A stretch of 64,000 nt of DNA, taken from positions 339,464,256 through 339,528,255 of the forward strand of contig JAUMIR010000003.1 in assembly GCA_030847615.1 (NCBI GenBank), given 5' to 3'. The stretch's first letter is position 1; the number at the start of each line of letters is the position of its first letter. The notes under the pieces are model-generated. The model saw only the letters and a list, made by a program, of their open reading frames with translations. It did no database searches and had not been told where the DNA came from. The stretch is from Gambelia wislizenii. Taxonomy: Eukaryota; Chordata; Lepidosauria; Squamata; Crotaphytidae. Position numbers and translations under genes: made by a program. Shown piece by piece: positions 25,775-42,487 of this stretch.

Positions 25775-27273
25775 CACTGGAAATCTGACTGGAGGAAGGG
25801 AAAGGTGGTCCCTATCTTTTAAAAAGGGGGGTAAAAGAGGATTAGAGCCACTACTGACTAGTGAGCCTGACATCAGTACCAGGAAGGTTCTAGAACAAAT
25901 CATTTAACAGTCAGTTTCTGAGCACTTAGAAAGGAAAGCTGTGATTACTAAAAGCCAGCATGGGTTTCTCAAAAACAAATCATGCCAGACTAATCTTATC
26001 TGCTTTTCTGATAGAGTTACAGATTTGGTGGATTAGGAGAATGTTGTGGGGTATAGTACATCTTGATTTCAGTAAGCCTTTTGATGAGGTCTCCCAAGAT
26101 ATACTTGCAGACAAACTGCTGCCATTGGGTTGATTGCAATTGGTTGATGGACTAAACCCAAAGAGTGTTCACCAATAGTTCCTCTTCATCCTGAAGAGAA
26201 GTGACTAGTGGGGTGCCTCAGGGTTGTGTCCTGGGCCCAGTGTTTTGTTCCACAACGTTCTAAACCACTTAGACGATGGAATAGAGGGCAAGCTTATCAA
26301 ATTTGCAGATGGCAACAAGGTGGGAGGGGGAGCTAGTACTCCAGAGGACAGAATCAGGCCCAAAATGACCTTAACAGATTTGAGAGCCGGGCCAAAATTA
26401 GCAAAATAAATTTCAACAGGGATAAATGTAAAGTACTACATTTAGGCAGTAAAATGAAATGCCCAGATATAAAATGGGTGACACTTGGCTTGACAATGGT
26501 GCATATGAAAAGGATCTAGGGGGTCTTAGGAGACCACAGGCTAAACATGAGTCAGCAGTCAACCAAATGCAAAACACATGATGCAAGCGTTCAAAGCTCT
26601 ATTGGCTTCTTCATATTAAAAAAATAAAGAAAAATGATGATGTTGGAGTCGCAGGCCTAGATACTGTTTCAGGTGTTACTTGTGTTGTTGTTCAGGTAGG
26701 GGTCTCATGCAGACAGAGGCTACTCCTACTTCCTGGCCATGTGAAGTTGAGACAAAAGACAGTAACATTTAAATCCTTTTGCAGCAGTGAGCTGCTTCCA
26801 GCCTGTCCCTGTCTCTTTGTGAAGCAAAGAGCTCCTTTGTTTAGGCAGAGATCATTGGCTTTTTCAAGAAGTTTCTGTACTGCTGCATCTGGAAACAACC
26901 TTTAGGTGCTGTATAGGTAAAACTAGCCAATTATCATGCAAAAGAGAAGCTGGAGGCAGAAATCTCAGAGAGTTTAGTCTCAGTCCATATTTCCCTCTTG
27001 TTTAGGATTCCCCTTCCTGCAGCAAAATGAGGTATCTTCAAATCTAGAAAACACATTCAGGGGATGCCGTGTTGACCATGCAGCCAAACAAAATCCAAAA
27101 TCCACAAAAAAAGTGACACCTTTATTAGCCAACCTGCAGTAGAGAAAAACAAACAAACAAAAAACAGCACAAACTGCCAATGCAATTGAAGGTTTCATCA
27201 GCAGGAGTACAGTACCCAGCTCAAGGGAAGTAATAGTACCACTCTCTTTTGCTTTGGTCAGACCTCACCTGGA
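25775..27273 (+). mobile_element. Degraded CR1 LINE, interrupted by other elements
   Basis: Aligns by eye with the CR1 at 20.4-22.6 kb from ACTGGAGGAGGGCAAACG onward. Frameshifts and stops break the reverse transcriptase frame, though LIKFADG and SVLFHNVLNHLDDGIEGK remnants remain. The match stops near 26559 and resumes at about 27177 (CAATGCAATT...AAGGGAAGTAATAGT). The gap is a Penelope-like repeat. At 27273 a second LINE interrupts it, and a short CR1 remnant follows from 27770. Confidence 0.85.
26560..27176 (-). mobile_element. Penelope-like repeat inserted in CR1
   Basis: Shares blocks with the repeat at 14990-15297: AAATGCAAAACACATGAT, CAAGCGTTCAAAGCT and GGCTTCTTCAT, then the section around GTTGGAGTC to GAGACAAAAGACAGT, and at 27045-27140 the block ACACATTCAGGGG to CTTTATTAGCCAAC. 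The order is rotated relative to the other copy, as expected for partial tandem copies. Assignment to Penelope is by resemblance of the 3' block and is not certain. Confidence 0.5.
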
Positions 27274-27729
27274 TTGAGGCCATGATATTGAGAACACAGC
27301 TGTGCTGGGCAGGGCACGTTTCTAGGATGGAGGACCATCATCTCCCAAAAATAGTACTCTACGGTGAACTCGCCACGGGTCAGCGTAAGAGGGGCACTCC
27401 AAAAAGAATGATACAAGGACTTCCTGAAACAACATTTCAGGCTTGGCCAAATTGATCACCAACAATGGTCCTCCTTAGCCTCACATCGGGAGGCATGGAG
27501 ACACACTATCCACAATGCTGCAGCCTTATTTGAGAACTCATGCCGAACAAGTCTTGAAGAGAAACGACAACGCAGAAAGAATCACAACCCGAAAACATCA
27601 CCCAAGGAGACCTTCTGCTGTGCTTTCTGCAACCGGACTTGTTTATCTTGGATTGGCCTTTTCAATCATCAGTGCGCTTGCAGAAAGCCCAGGATGAGTC
27701 CTTCCTGAATCTTCGTTTGTGAAGAAAAG

Positions 27730-27769
<40 letters not shown>
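27274..27769 (+). mobile_element. 5'-truncated endonuclease LINE (same family as 47.9-51.8 kb)
   Basis: Covers only the 3' end of the family: the coding tail with EAMILRTQL, the AGHVSRMEDH block, and FENSC, then the terminal CCHC-like motif and GAAGAAAAGCCAGAGAGAGA running into (GA)n. It is flanked by ACCTGGA at 27267-27273 and 27770-27776, a plausible target-site duplication inside the CR1. It carries indels and is non-coding. Confidence 0.85.
27733..27769 (+). repeat. (GA)n microsatellite at LINE 3' end
   Basis: About 18 GA units directly follow the LINE terminus AAAAGCCAGAGA. It seems to be the element's own 3' tail. Confidence 0.9.
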
Positions 27770-27774
<5 letters not shown>

Positions 27775-28074
27775 GAATACCTCACCTGTATTCAAGAAGG
27801 ATATCCCAACTACAGTTGACCCTCTGAATCAGTGGGAATTTGGCAAGTCAATACACATGTACATTCTATTTATTCAGATTACACTAATTGGGGTTGGCAA
27901 TAAGATTCAGGCCTTTGTCCCTTTCTTTTTGGATTTCAGACAAAAAAATCCTATCATTGAACTCAGACTGTAGCACAGACAACTTGATTGCATAAACTTT
28001 TAACAGAGCAAAAGATCTACCTGATAACGCAAGAACATAGGAAATGTGTGTCACTCTAACATTTCTGCCTCAAT

Positions 28075-28105
28075 GTATGCGAAGAAAAAGCCAGAGAGAG
28101 ACTGC
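28075..28105 (+). repeat. Fragment of the same LINE 3' terminus
   Basis: GCGAAGAAAAAGCCAGAGAGAG matches the 3' end of the endonuclease LINE and is followed by unrelated sequence. Confidence 0.5.
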
Positions 28106-30334
28106 ATCACATTTCATAAAGGGTCCAGAGAATGGTTGGTCAAACTATTTTTTCTGCATAGTTAATTAATTAATTGCTCCATTCGGGTTTAACAAATATA
28201 GTAGTAATAATATAGATAAGAAATCAGTTGTGACCACCTACATTTTTACTTGATGTAAATATTAGATCTCCACATCTTGGTGTTTCCAGACAAAAGCTAT
28301 TCCATCTTGCAAATATTTTCTAGCTTGATCAAACTCCTGTATTTGATCTCTTCATCTGTTTCTAAGACACACATTTGTATGCCAGTCTTTTCTTCTTTTT
28401 ACAGCATTTCAAACCAGTCAAACTAGCTAGATAGGTATGAAAAAGAACAGTGACTCAAACTTTGAAAAGCCAAGGTTATGTGATAGATGTGGGGGTGGTA
28501 ATAAGAATGGAGTCTTAAGATGAGGCAGAAGACAGAATAGTAGCAAATAGAGAAGGGGCCTCAAAAAGATTCAGAAACGGGAATTTAAATACTTGATGAA
28601 AGAGAGTGGAAGAAACAAAAGGGGGATTAGCCAGAGAAAGACACCTACAGAGCAATTCTACAGAGTCTTTAACAACACAAAAACATGACATCTGCAAAAG
28701 ACTGCAAAATATATACAATATGCTACAAATTAAGCCTTCCTGCAAGTGTCCCCCACTGACTCTCTGGACGTCACAGCAGTGCTCCCACAAGTTTCCCTTG
28801 TGAATATTACCAAAGTAGGAGGAATTTATGTATGGTTGTTTGTGATTCAGATATTGACATGCTGAGCTGCTTCTGGAAACATTCTGCTGCTAAATTCAGT
28901 CATTTTACAATTATGACTGTAAAATGGCCTGGAGTTGGGTAAAGCGGTGTCTGGGCAAACAACCGATTCTAAAGCAAAGATGTCTTGGACATGCTTGCTT
29001 TTGGCAGCTTATCCAAGCAGTGGCTCATCATCAGCTATTGCTCATTCAGACTCATCAGAAAAGATGGTACCTTTTGTTACTACTTGGCAAGAGCCAAAAT
29101 CAACAGCTGGAGGGAGTAACCACATAATCTGAATCCATGTGTCTAAATCTTTCCCATGATAATTATTTTAGTCTTGAGACAGTAGTTTGTATAAGGACCT
29201 TCCAATCAACCAGTTCTAGGACATTCCAGCATATATTCATGGGTTTGTATCTGGTAACAGATTTGTATTGGATATGTTTGCCTCAGATACTATGTTGTTA
29301 TGTACCTTCGTTTTCAATTTATGGCAACCCTAAGGTGAACCTATCATGCTTTTATTGTTGTTGGTGGGTTTTTTTGGGGGGGGGAGATTTCTACAGAGGG
29401 GGTTTGCCATTGCATTAATCTGAAGCTGGGAGCATGTGACTTGCCCAAGGTCACCCAGTGGGTTTCCACTGCTGAGCAGTGATTCAATTCCTGGTCTCTC
29501 CAGTCCTAGTGCAATGCTCAAGTTGCTACACCACACTGGCTTTCACACAGATAACCTTGTGGCAGGATATTTGTGCTAATGTCATTGCCATTGCTAAAAC
29601 TTCTAACAAAGATTATGACATGTTCAAGGTATTCACCACATTGCCTGGAGAATAAACATCTGGATTTTCATGAAAGACCAAAGAGAGCAATTCATGTCTG
29701 GTTGCTACATTTTGATTAAGTGAGACCTACTGCTGCCCAGTCACAGCTATGTTAAAATCCTGGAATTCTTATTGTTTTCTGTGAGCAGCTCCCTCTTCTG
29801 CCCCAGGGCAACAACAACAAAACATGTCCAAGGACCAGACATTCAACATACTGTGGCTGAGATCTTACACTGCCCAATGTAGCATAAGAGTTCCACAGGT
29901 GGAACTCCACTATGGTTCTCTGTTCAACACCCACAGGACTCATGGGTTTGCTGTGACCCCCCACCTTTAATGGCCATTCCACAGCTGGTGGAAAATACAG
30001 GGGATTTGCCTTGTAACCAGAAGCAGACTGATGATATCTTCTGCTAAGATCTGCTGGCTTCTGCTGGAAGATGTCATCGGCCCGCAGCTGGCTATGGCAA
30101 ATATAGCCAGATGCTTCTCTGGTCTCCTGTGCTCTCCACCTGCCACAGAATGGACATTCAGGAGGGCTATCATAGCAAAACTATGAATCGGGATCGGAGG
30201 TGGAAGACCAACCTCTGCAACAAACAAACAAAAAGCATACACAAGTACAAGGTTGACTTACACTTCAGTATAACACTAACAGAATGCTGGCCTGTGTGAT
30301 CCCATCAGTTTATTATGATGGTTAACTTTTTACT
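28106..30334. other. Intergenic DNA, one SINE
   Basis: No supported coding exon. Only the SINE at 29288-29545 is recognised. Confidence 0.5.
29288..29545 (-). repeat. tRNA-derived SINE
   Basis: Minus strand copy: GCCAGTGTGGTGTAGCAAC, GAGAGACCAGGAATTGAATC, then the CCTAAGGTGAACC/CATAAATTG tail at the low-coordinate end. Confidence 0.78.
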
Positions 30335-30905
30335 GATAATATTTCTACAGCACTTTTCAAGGCAGCGCTTCCCCAAGGTAGCTTATGGAGTAAGATAATA
30401 AAATAATACAATGCAAAACACAGTTAATTACAACAACATCAAACATTGAAATAGATACAACAGTAGAAGTTTCAGCAAAAAATATAGGACAACCTTCAAT
30501 TAAAAGAAGCCTGAAAGAACCAGGTCTTTAAGAGATGTATAAGAAAAGTGAGGGAAGGAACTATGCACATGACCCAAGATGGGGCATCATAGAAGGATGA
30601 AAAGGGTTGTGCGACCAACCTACAGTATTTGGTTATATCAGTAGGCACATAAGTCAGGCCACTGTGGTCAATCACAGGGACCTGGCAGGTTCATATGGGT
30701 GCAAGATACCCTTCAGATAACCTCCTCCCAAGCCACTCAGAGTTTAAATGTAACTGGCAAGCAGCATGACAGTCATAGAATCAATGTTATCTGTCCTGTT
30801 TGACTATTATGCAGCTGGACAGCTACATTCGACACAAGCTGGAGAGCCTCTGAATCATCTTTAGAAGCAGCCCTGTTACAGTAGTCTAATCTTTGCTGAG
30901 AAATA
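30335..30905 (-). repeat. L2 LINE fragment
   Basis: On the minus strand it contains the GATTAGACTACTGTAAC...CTGCTTCTAAAGATG stretch of L2 reverse transcriptase (the LDYCNALY region) and the 3' UTR with CACTTTTCAAGGCAGCGC. No open frame. Confidence 0.65.
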
Positions 30906-32002
30906 GATTGTTTTAACCTATAGGGAATCTCAGGCCCCGGGGCTAAATTTGACCATTTAGTATTCCCTAGGTGGCCATACTTCTTATGGATAATACCACT
31001 GACAAGTGGGTTTCCCGACTGTTCTATAGGTTGTTTCCCACTCTAAAAGGATGAAACACCTCAGTTGCCAGCAATATAAGCTTTAAGCTAAAATATGTTG
31101 GTATTTTTTTTGTCCCATCCTTTTGACTTTCACTCTGTCCATATGAATGAATGTGCCCCCTAAGATAATTTCTGTGAAGTTTCACTTAACCCTTAGGCTG
31201 GAAGAAGTTCCCCACCTTTGGCCTATGGCAGGGTGGGCAACCACCAGATGTCTGGAGGCCACACCCACCTCTCCAAAGGTCCCAGTGCCCCCAATCCCCC
31301 ATTTTCTTTTACTGTAAAAGACTCCTTACCCTCTATAGGGGATGCAGGGGTAAATTTTGACATATTTTGGGATATTTGGGGATGTGAGGGGATTTTGACA
31401 AATTGGAAATGACTTAGAGGATGCAAGAGGACTTCTTAAATTTTTAAAATTGGGAGTGCTGGAGGCACCTTGGGCTGCACTTTGCTCACTATTGATGTAT
31501 GATTTAGTCTGTCATTGAGGAATGTTGACTCAAATGTGAAGAGCGCAAGTTCAAGGAGGATGGGAAACACTTATAAAGATGAGAGGGAAGCACTTGTGTA
31601 AACCCTTGAAAGCTTGAATATTTAAAGCTCTCAGTGCTGATAACTCAGCTTAAAAGAAGCATGTCACCTTTCCAAAATGGGGTGGGGGAGGGAGAGACCA
31701 GCAGAAAATCTGGGAAAACAAGGGTGTGGGGAAAGGGGTAGAGCCATCCGGCTCACAGGACCAGCTTTGGCCTTTCAGCCTGAAGTTCCCCACCCCTGTC
31801 AAGTGACAACTCTCACATATCATCATACGCACACTGAACATACAGACTAAAATTTAGACTTTGCTTATCACAGAGGATGATTCACACCTTTCCTATGTAT
31901 CTGTTAATGCTTCAGTGAACCACCGCCCCTGCTCCCCCCTTCCACACACACTCTTCCTTGCCCATGGGGGTAACTCACTCACAGCTTGAGTTTGTTTCAG
32001 GA

Positions 32003-32975
32003 CACAATACCAAAATGACCTGAACAGATTAGAAAGCTGGGCCAAAACTAACAAAATTAATTTCAACAGGGAGAAATGTAGGATACTACATTTGGGCAGT
32101 AAAAATGAAAAGCACAGATATAGGATGGGTGACATGTAGCTTGATGGCAGTACATGTGAAACGGATTTAGGAGTCTTAGTGGACCACGAGCTGAACATGG
32201 GTCAGCAGTGTGATGCAGATGCTAAAAAAGCTAATGAGATTCTAGGCTGCATTAATAGGAGTATAGAGTCTAGATCAGCCCTTCTCAACCTTTTTATCCA
32301 GGAGGAACCCTTGAAATAACTTTCAGGTCTCATGGAATCCCTTCATCAACATTATTCTATATAAAGTACTGCTATTGCTTTCCCAACACAATCACAATCC
32401 CTTGAAGAACCCCTAGCATCCTTTTGGGGAACCCTAGGGTTCCAGGGAACCCTGGTTGAGAAACACTGGTGTAGATCAAGGGAAATAATAGTGCCACTCT
32501 ATTCTGCTTTGGTCAAACCTCATCTGGAATACTGTGTCCAGTTCTGGGCACCACAATTCAGGAAGGATATTGAGAAGCTGGAACGTGTCCAGAGGAGGGC
32601 GACCAAAATGGTTAAAGGTCTGGAAGCCATGCCCTATGAGGAGTGGCTTAGGAAGCTGGGCATGTTTTGTCTGAAGAAGAGAAGGTTGAGAGGGGACATG
32701 ATAGCCATGTTTAAATATTTGAAGGGATGTCATACTGAGGGTGGAGCAAGCTTGTTTTCTGCTGCTCCAGAGACTAGGACATGAAGCAGGGGTTCACACT
32801 ACAGGAAAAGAGAATACACTGCCTCAGGGTGTGGTGGAGTCTCCTTCTCTGGAGGTTTTTAAACAGAGGCTGGATGGCCATCTGTTGGGAATGATTTGAT
32901 TGTGTATTCCTGCATGGCAGGGGGTTGGACTGAATGGCCCTTGTGGTCTCTTCCAACTCTATGATTCTATTATTC
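32003..32975 (+). mobile_element. CR1 LINE 3' fragment, split by a hAT-like MITE
   Basis: Matches the CR1 at 21.7-22.6 kb from CAGAATGACCTGGATAG to the ATTCTATGATTCTATT tail. The C-terminal part ([21 protein letters not shown]) remains open at 32491-32784, but indels break the frame elsewhere. A MITE sits at 32276-32468. Confidence 0.9.
32276..32468. mobile_element. hAT-like MITE with 8-bp target duplication
   Basis: The terminal inverted repeats are CAGCCCTTCTCAACC and GGTTGAGAAACACTG. They are flanked by GTCTAGAT (32268-32275) and GTGTAGAT (32469-32476), an 8-bp duplication with one mismatch. The uninterrupted CR1 at 22.0 kb has this site once. CAG ends and 8-bp duplications are hAT superfamily features. 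There is no coding capacity. Confidence 0.88.
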
Positions 32976-33099
32976 TACTAAAGCTAGAACAGTGAAAACC
33001 ACTTTGAACACTGAGTGATACAGAATAAACACCACTGATACAGTTATGAAACAACTTCACCGACACATGCTAAACATAATTTTAGATCCACCAAGCCAG

Positions 33100-33425
33100 T
33101 GCTTCTCAGGCTGGTATGGGGACTATTTGTCCCCCTCCCCCAATGTGCTAGGGACCAACACTTTATTTTTGTGCCCATTAGCTACAAATGCTTTTTTTTT
33201 TTCATTTCCTCAAAACTCACCACAGATTGGCAGACAATAGTTCAAGGAACTACACCTATCCAGGGACCAACAGTTTGAGTAGCAGTGTACTAAGACATGG
33301 TTGAGCAACTTGCAAGCCTCCAGATATTGTTACAGTGCAACTCCAATCCTCTTTCATCACTGCTGGCTAGGTTTGGTGCTGGTACTGCAGTCCATCTTCT
33401 GGAGGGCTACAAGTTGTGCACCCCT
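33100..33425. repeat. Two adjacent hAT-like MITE remnants
   Basis: The first, 33100-33290, runs CCAGTGCTTCTCAGGCTGG to TTTGAGTAGCAGTG. The second, 33298-33425, has GCCTCCAGATATTG and CTTCTGGAGGGC. Confidence 0.5.
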
Positions 33426-34117
33426 GCATGAAACCATACACGGTCAACCTACAGCATAGGTGACACAAGGTGTGACGGATCTCCTATCTAGTTTGACTCC
33501 AGTTCCAACCCTTGGGTTCCTGTCACTCACCTTGCCTTTTCCTCCTCAGATTCTCCCTGGATCTGGTAGTTGGGCCCCAAGGTGACCACTGTACTGGACA
33601 AGTGGACATCAGTGAGTTCAGTATAGCAAATGGCTGAATTCTCATTATCCATTTTTAAATGAAAACATTCAGACAAGAATTGTAGAAAATAAATCCAATG
33701 AAGACTTATATACATATAACAAGTTAAATATGAACTTCCTGAACTCTTTCCACACTCTCAGCTCCCTATCCTCCAAACCAACCCTATTCAGATCTTATCA
33801 ATTCCTCTCTTCTTAACTGGCCTAATTCTAACTATCCTTATTATAGATAAGCCTATGGTTTTTACTGTGTTTGTCTCCTTATAGGCCACCCCCAGCATTC
33901 CAAGAGCAGGGGATTGGCTGGGTGTACCCAAGTTTGCCCAACTTCTTGCATGACATAGGGATTGTATAGTATTCTTGAACAGAAAATCCCATCAACTTGG
34001 ATGTGGTGGAACAACCTGGTCAGCAATTACATTTTTATGGGAAGGCTACTGCACAAATGAATCCTACTTTTACATATCCCATTCCCTCTTCTAACCCCAA
34101 CTTTGGCTGCTTGCAGT

Positions 34118-34272
34118 TTCACCCTGGAGACCAGGGTTTGAATCCCCACTCAGCCATGAAAACCCAGTGGGTGACCTTGGGTAAGTCACAAACTCAGTAC
34201 TCAAAAAACCTTATTATAGGTTCATCTTAGGGTTGCCATAAGTTGGAAACAACTTGAAGGCACACAAGTTTT
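34118..34272 (+). repeat. tRNA-derived SINE, 5'-truncated
   Basis: GGAGACCAGGGTTTGAATCC to CCATAAGTTGGAAACAACTTG and GGCACACAAG. Confidence 0.75.
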
Positions 34273-34389
34273 CAGCAGAGTGGATACAGCTGAGGAAGCT
34301 CCAGTTTCAAATCTCTAGAAACAGTTAACGGTGAACTTTCAGCTCTCTAAAGCTTATTTAATTTGGACAGGCCTTCATTTTTCTTTGGT

Positions 34390-35735
34390 TGTGTAGTTTT
34401 ATCGACCTCACCAAAGCCTTCGACACTGTGAGTAGAAAAGGACTGTGGCAGATCCTGGAAAGACTAGGATGTCCCCCCAAATTCCTTAAAATGATTATCT
34501 TGCTACACAAGGGCCAGCATGGTCAAGTCTGATATGGCAGTGCTCTTTCAGAGCCCTTTCTAATAACTAATGGAGTGAAGCAAGGTTGTGTTCTTGTGCC
34601 AACTTTATTTACAATCTTCTTCAGCATGATGCTCCAAAGGGCTATGGCAGAGCTTGAAGACGACGACATCTATATATGTTACCATACTGATAGTAGCTTG
34701 TTTAACTTAAGCCGTCTGAGGGCTCACACTAAGACCCTAAACTATCTAGTTTGTGAGCTGCTCTTTGCTGATGATGCTGCCCTTGTTGCCCACACAGAAG
34801 CAGCTCTGCAGCACCTAACATCTTGCTTTGCAACAGCTGCAAAGCTGTTTGGGCTGGAAGTCAACCTGAAGAAAACGACGAACACCACCATCCCCACATT
34901 GCCGTCGGCAAATCTGTGCCCAAGTCCGTTCAGCAGTTCACCTACCTGGGAAGCATCATCTCCTCAGATGCCAAGATTGACAAAGAGATCGATCACAGAT
35001 TAGCAAAGGCATACAGCGCATTTGGAAGACTTCACAAGAGTCTGGAGTGATAAACTCCTGAGGTGAAGCACAAAAATCAGTGTGTATAGAGCCATTGTAC
35101 TGTCTATTCTGCTTTATGGATCTGAAACATGGGTCACCTATCACTACCACCTACGACTCCTCGAACGCTTTCATCAGCACTGTATATGCACAATCCTAAA
35201 TCTGCACTGGACTATGTGACAAATGTGCTGTCCTTGAGCAAGCAGGGATCACCAGCATTGAAGCCATGATATTGAGAACACAGCTGCGCTGGCAGGGCAT
35301 GTTTCTAGGATGGAGGACCATCACCTCCCAAAATCAGTACTCTACGGTGAACGTGCCACAGGTCAGCGTAAGAGAGGCGCTCCAAAAAAGCGATACAAGG
35401 ACTCCCTGAAACAACATCTCAGGCTCGGCCAAATTGATCACCAACAATGGTCCGCCATGGCCTGACATCGGGAGGCATGGAGACGCACTATCCACAATGC
35501 TGCAGCCTTATTTGAGAACTCACACCGAAAAAGTCTTGAAGAGAAACGACAATGCAGAAAGAATCACAACCCTGAAACATCATCCAAGGAGACCTTTTGC
35601 TGTGCTTTCTGCAACCGGACTTGTTTATCTCGGATTGGCCTTTTTAGTCATCAGCGCGCTTGCAGAAAGCGCAGGATGAGTCCTTCCTGAATCTTCGCTT
35701 GCGAAGAAAAGCCAGAGAGGAGAGAGGGAACCTTT
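34390..35735 (+). mobile_element. 5'-truncated endonuclease LINE copy
   Basis: Starts within the reverse transcriptase at FIDLTKAFDTVSRKGLW and continues through GVKQGCVLVPTLF and LLFADDAALVAH (catalytic FADD), FTYLGSIISSDAKIDKEIDHRLAKA, and the C-terminal tail with FCCAFCNRTC and SHQRAC (CCHC-like). It ends GAAGAAAAGCCAGAGAGGAGAGAG, a short GA-rich tail. Several frameshifts and stops (for example near 35050) make it a pseudo-copy. It is the same family as 47857-51847. Confidence 0.9.
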
Positions 35736-35816
35736 TAATACGATTTAATGGACGTTTAACTTTTGTATATGTGGCTTTTGTTACATTTTTGCTTTATTCT
35801 ACATTGTAAGGTGTTA

Positions 35817-36045
35817 AGAGCCAGTGGGATGTGATGGTTTGAGCACTGAACTGTGACTGGAGACCAAGGTTCGAAACCCCATTTGGCAAAGAAAAACCCA
35901 CCGGGTGACCTTGGGCAAGTCACATTCTCTCAGCCTCACAGGAAGGCAAAGACAAACCCCTTTTCAACAAATCTTACCAAGAAAACCCTGTGATAGGTTC
36001 ACCTTAAGGTCAGAGATGACTTAAGGGCATACAACACACACATCA
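35817..36045 (+). repeat. tRNA-derived SINE
   Basis: GAGCCAGTGGGATGTGATGG, GGTTCGAAACCCCATTTGGC, tail GATGACTTAAGGGCATACAAC. Lies about 80 bases after the LINE at 34.4-35.7 kb. Confidence 0.78.
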
Positions 36046-37940
36046 TAGGGTCCACTATTGAACCCTTGGGTCCTGTATTGCAATAAAAATGGGAATATAA
36101 AAACTTACCCCCAATTACTGTTGAACCAAAAGTCAGCCTCACCCAGCTATAGTAATTCTAGTTCAACACATTTGGAGGTCCACAAGTTCCTCACTCCTGC
36201 CGTAGTATAGTCAAGGTAGCAGCCCTGAATTCCATACAATGCCTTTGCTTCTCATCTAGGGGGGTGGGGGGAGTGCAAGGGAGGAAAACTAGAAGTTTCT
36301 AGTTCACTAGAAAGAACTGGGAAAGTTCATTTTTTGACAACTCCAGAAATCTCCCAGCCAGCATAAATTTTCCACACTTCAGTACTAAAGCAACTTCTTA
36401 CTCATGATTTGATTTGTGATATCATTTGCCAACCTTATTTACCATAAGCTTTATTCATGCAGCAGAATCCTCTAAGACATGGACCAGCTCTACAGCAGGC
36501 AAGTTAACATAGAAAATATTTACCTAAGGTAGGAAGCTCAAGAAACTCCCTTCCTCAACTGGGAATAAACTTCTCAAAGCCCCAATAAACTTACCCCCAA
36601 TTACTGTATTGAACCACAAGTGAGAAAGGAAATTGGATGATCCATTTGTACAACATTAGAGCTGTGCTCAGACCAAAGCTCTATCATTACATAGATAACT
36701 CCCAAAAATTGTTCATAAATGCACTAGCATCCTTCTGTATTCCCCAGAACTTAGTATTTATCTACATGCTGACTCAGTACTGGAGACAATACATAACTCA
36801 CTGTAACTAGCAGCTTCTTACAGCTTTATCTTCTACCAATTTGTTTGATCTCCTTTTGGAGCCATCTAAATTGGCTGCCATCAATACATCATGTGAAACT
36901 GAATTCCAGTTTAAAGTACTTTGTCAGTACTGGAACTCTAAAGTTTTCATTGCATGACCCCCATTTTTAACAATATGAGGGAGAAAAATTTGTATTTATC
37001 CACTTTCTTCCCACAATGCATGCATGTTATATATAGAACTCTTTTATCAAGTCCCCCAACACTTCTGCATCACTCCTGTAGTCACAGAAATACAGGCATC
37101 ATGTCAAGCCATCAAGTTCAGAAATCAACTATTTCAGAATAAAAGCACTTCTTATACTGAAGAATGTGGTTTTGGAGTGATCCGCTACACGTTTCAATTG
37201 ATACAGAAAATACATGCATTTTCAGGCATACACATACATAAGGCTTTTTGAGATGAGGCTTTCTAGCTTTTTGATGTTTTTTGGTGAAAAGCAACATTTT
37301 AGTACATTCTGCTTTAGAGCACCTTTTATTGTATGGATCCACATCTGCCCACGTAGTGACCTCCAGTTGTTTTGGACTAACACTCCCATTATTCCTTGCT
37401 ACTGGCACTGCTTCCTGAAGCCAAATGTATAGCCCAGGCCACCTGGAAGGCACGACTGTAGACAGTAATTTATTGTACTCAACTGGTTGCTACTAGAGAC
37501 AGGGTGGGAAGAGGTCATGCTGGTTAGATTGGGCAATATCTCAAGATCCACGAACTGAAGCTAGGAGCAAGAACTGCTTAGAATTAAAGAATTATGAGGC
37601 AAGATATTTGTTTTGAGCATCAAAAGTGAGTTTGTAGCCCACCAGCACAAACATTCAATCTATGTTGCTTGCCCCCACCAGCTCTCTCTATCCAGTATAA
37701 TTTAGGGAGGGTAGTCATTTTGTTGCAGCTTTCTTAAACAAGGAGTCTGAAATCCTTGCTAATCTAATGCAAAATTGGGGACTTACCAGATCCCAGTTTA
37801 TCTTCTGCCCACTCTTGCCATACAGGAATGATTTTGGCCCACTCTACCCTCATTTACTCCAAATACCGCACCCCTTTAAAAATACAGCAAGTACTTTATG
37901 TTCAGCAGAAATACATTTGAACACACCACTACATATCTGA
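36046..37940. other. Intergenic spacer downstream of RPL21
   Basis: AT-rich, no gene seen. A dispersed AACTGGGAAAGTTCATTTTT word (36317) also occurs near 7676, 10190 and 11850, marking an old repeat family. Confidence 0.5.
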
Positions 37941-37956
37941 GTGATCTACAAATGAT

Positions 37957-37962
37957 TTTATT
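37957..37962 (-). terminator. RPL21: RPL21 polyadenylation signal
   Basis: AATAAA on the minus strand starts 14 bases after the stop codon, so the 3' UTR is only about 30-40 bases. Very short 3' UTRs are normal for RPL21. Confidence 0.8.
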
Positions 37963-37975
37963 TTGTTCATATACA

Positions 37976-42475
<4,500 letters not shown>

Positions 42476-42487
42476 CTTGACTGATTA
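42476..42487 (-). other. RPL21: RPL21 exon 2, untranslated part
   Basis: The splice acceptor (pyrimidines then TTGCAG) ends at 42488, so 12 bases of 5' UTR precede the ATG in this exon. The previous exon is the non-coding exon at 47065-47100. Confidence 0.85.
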
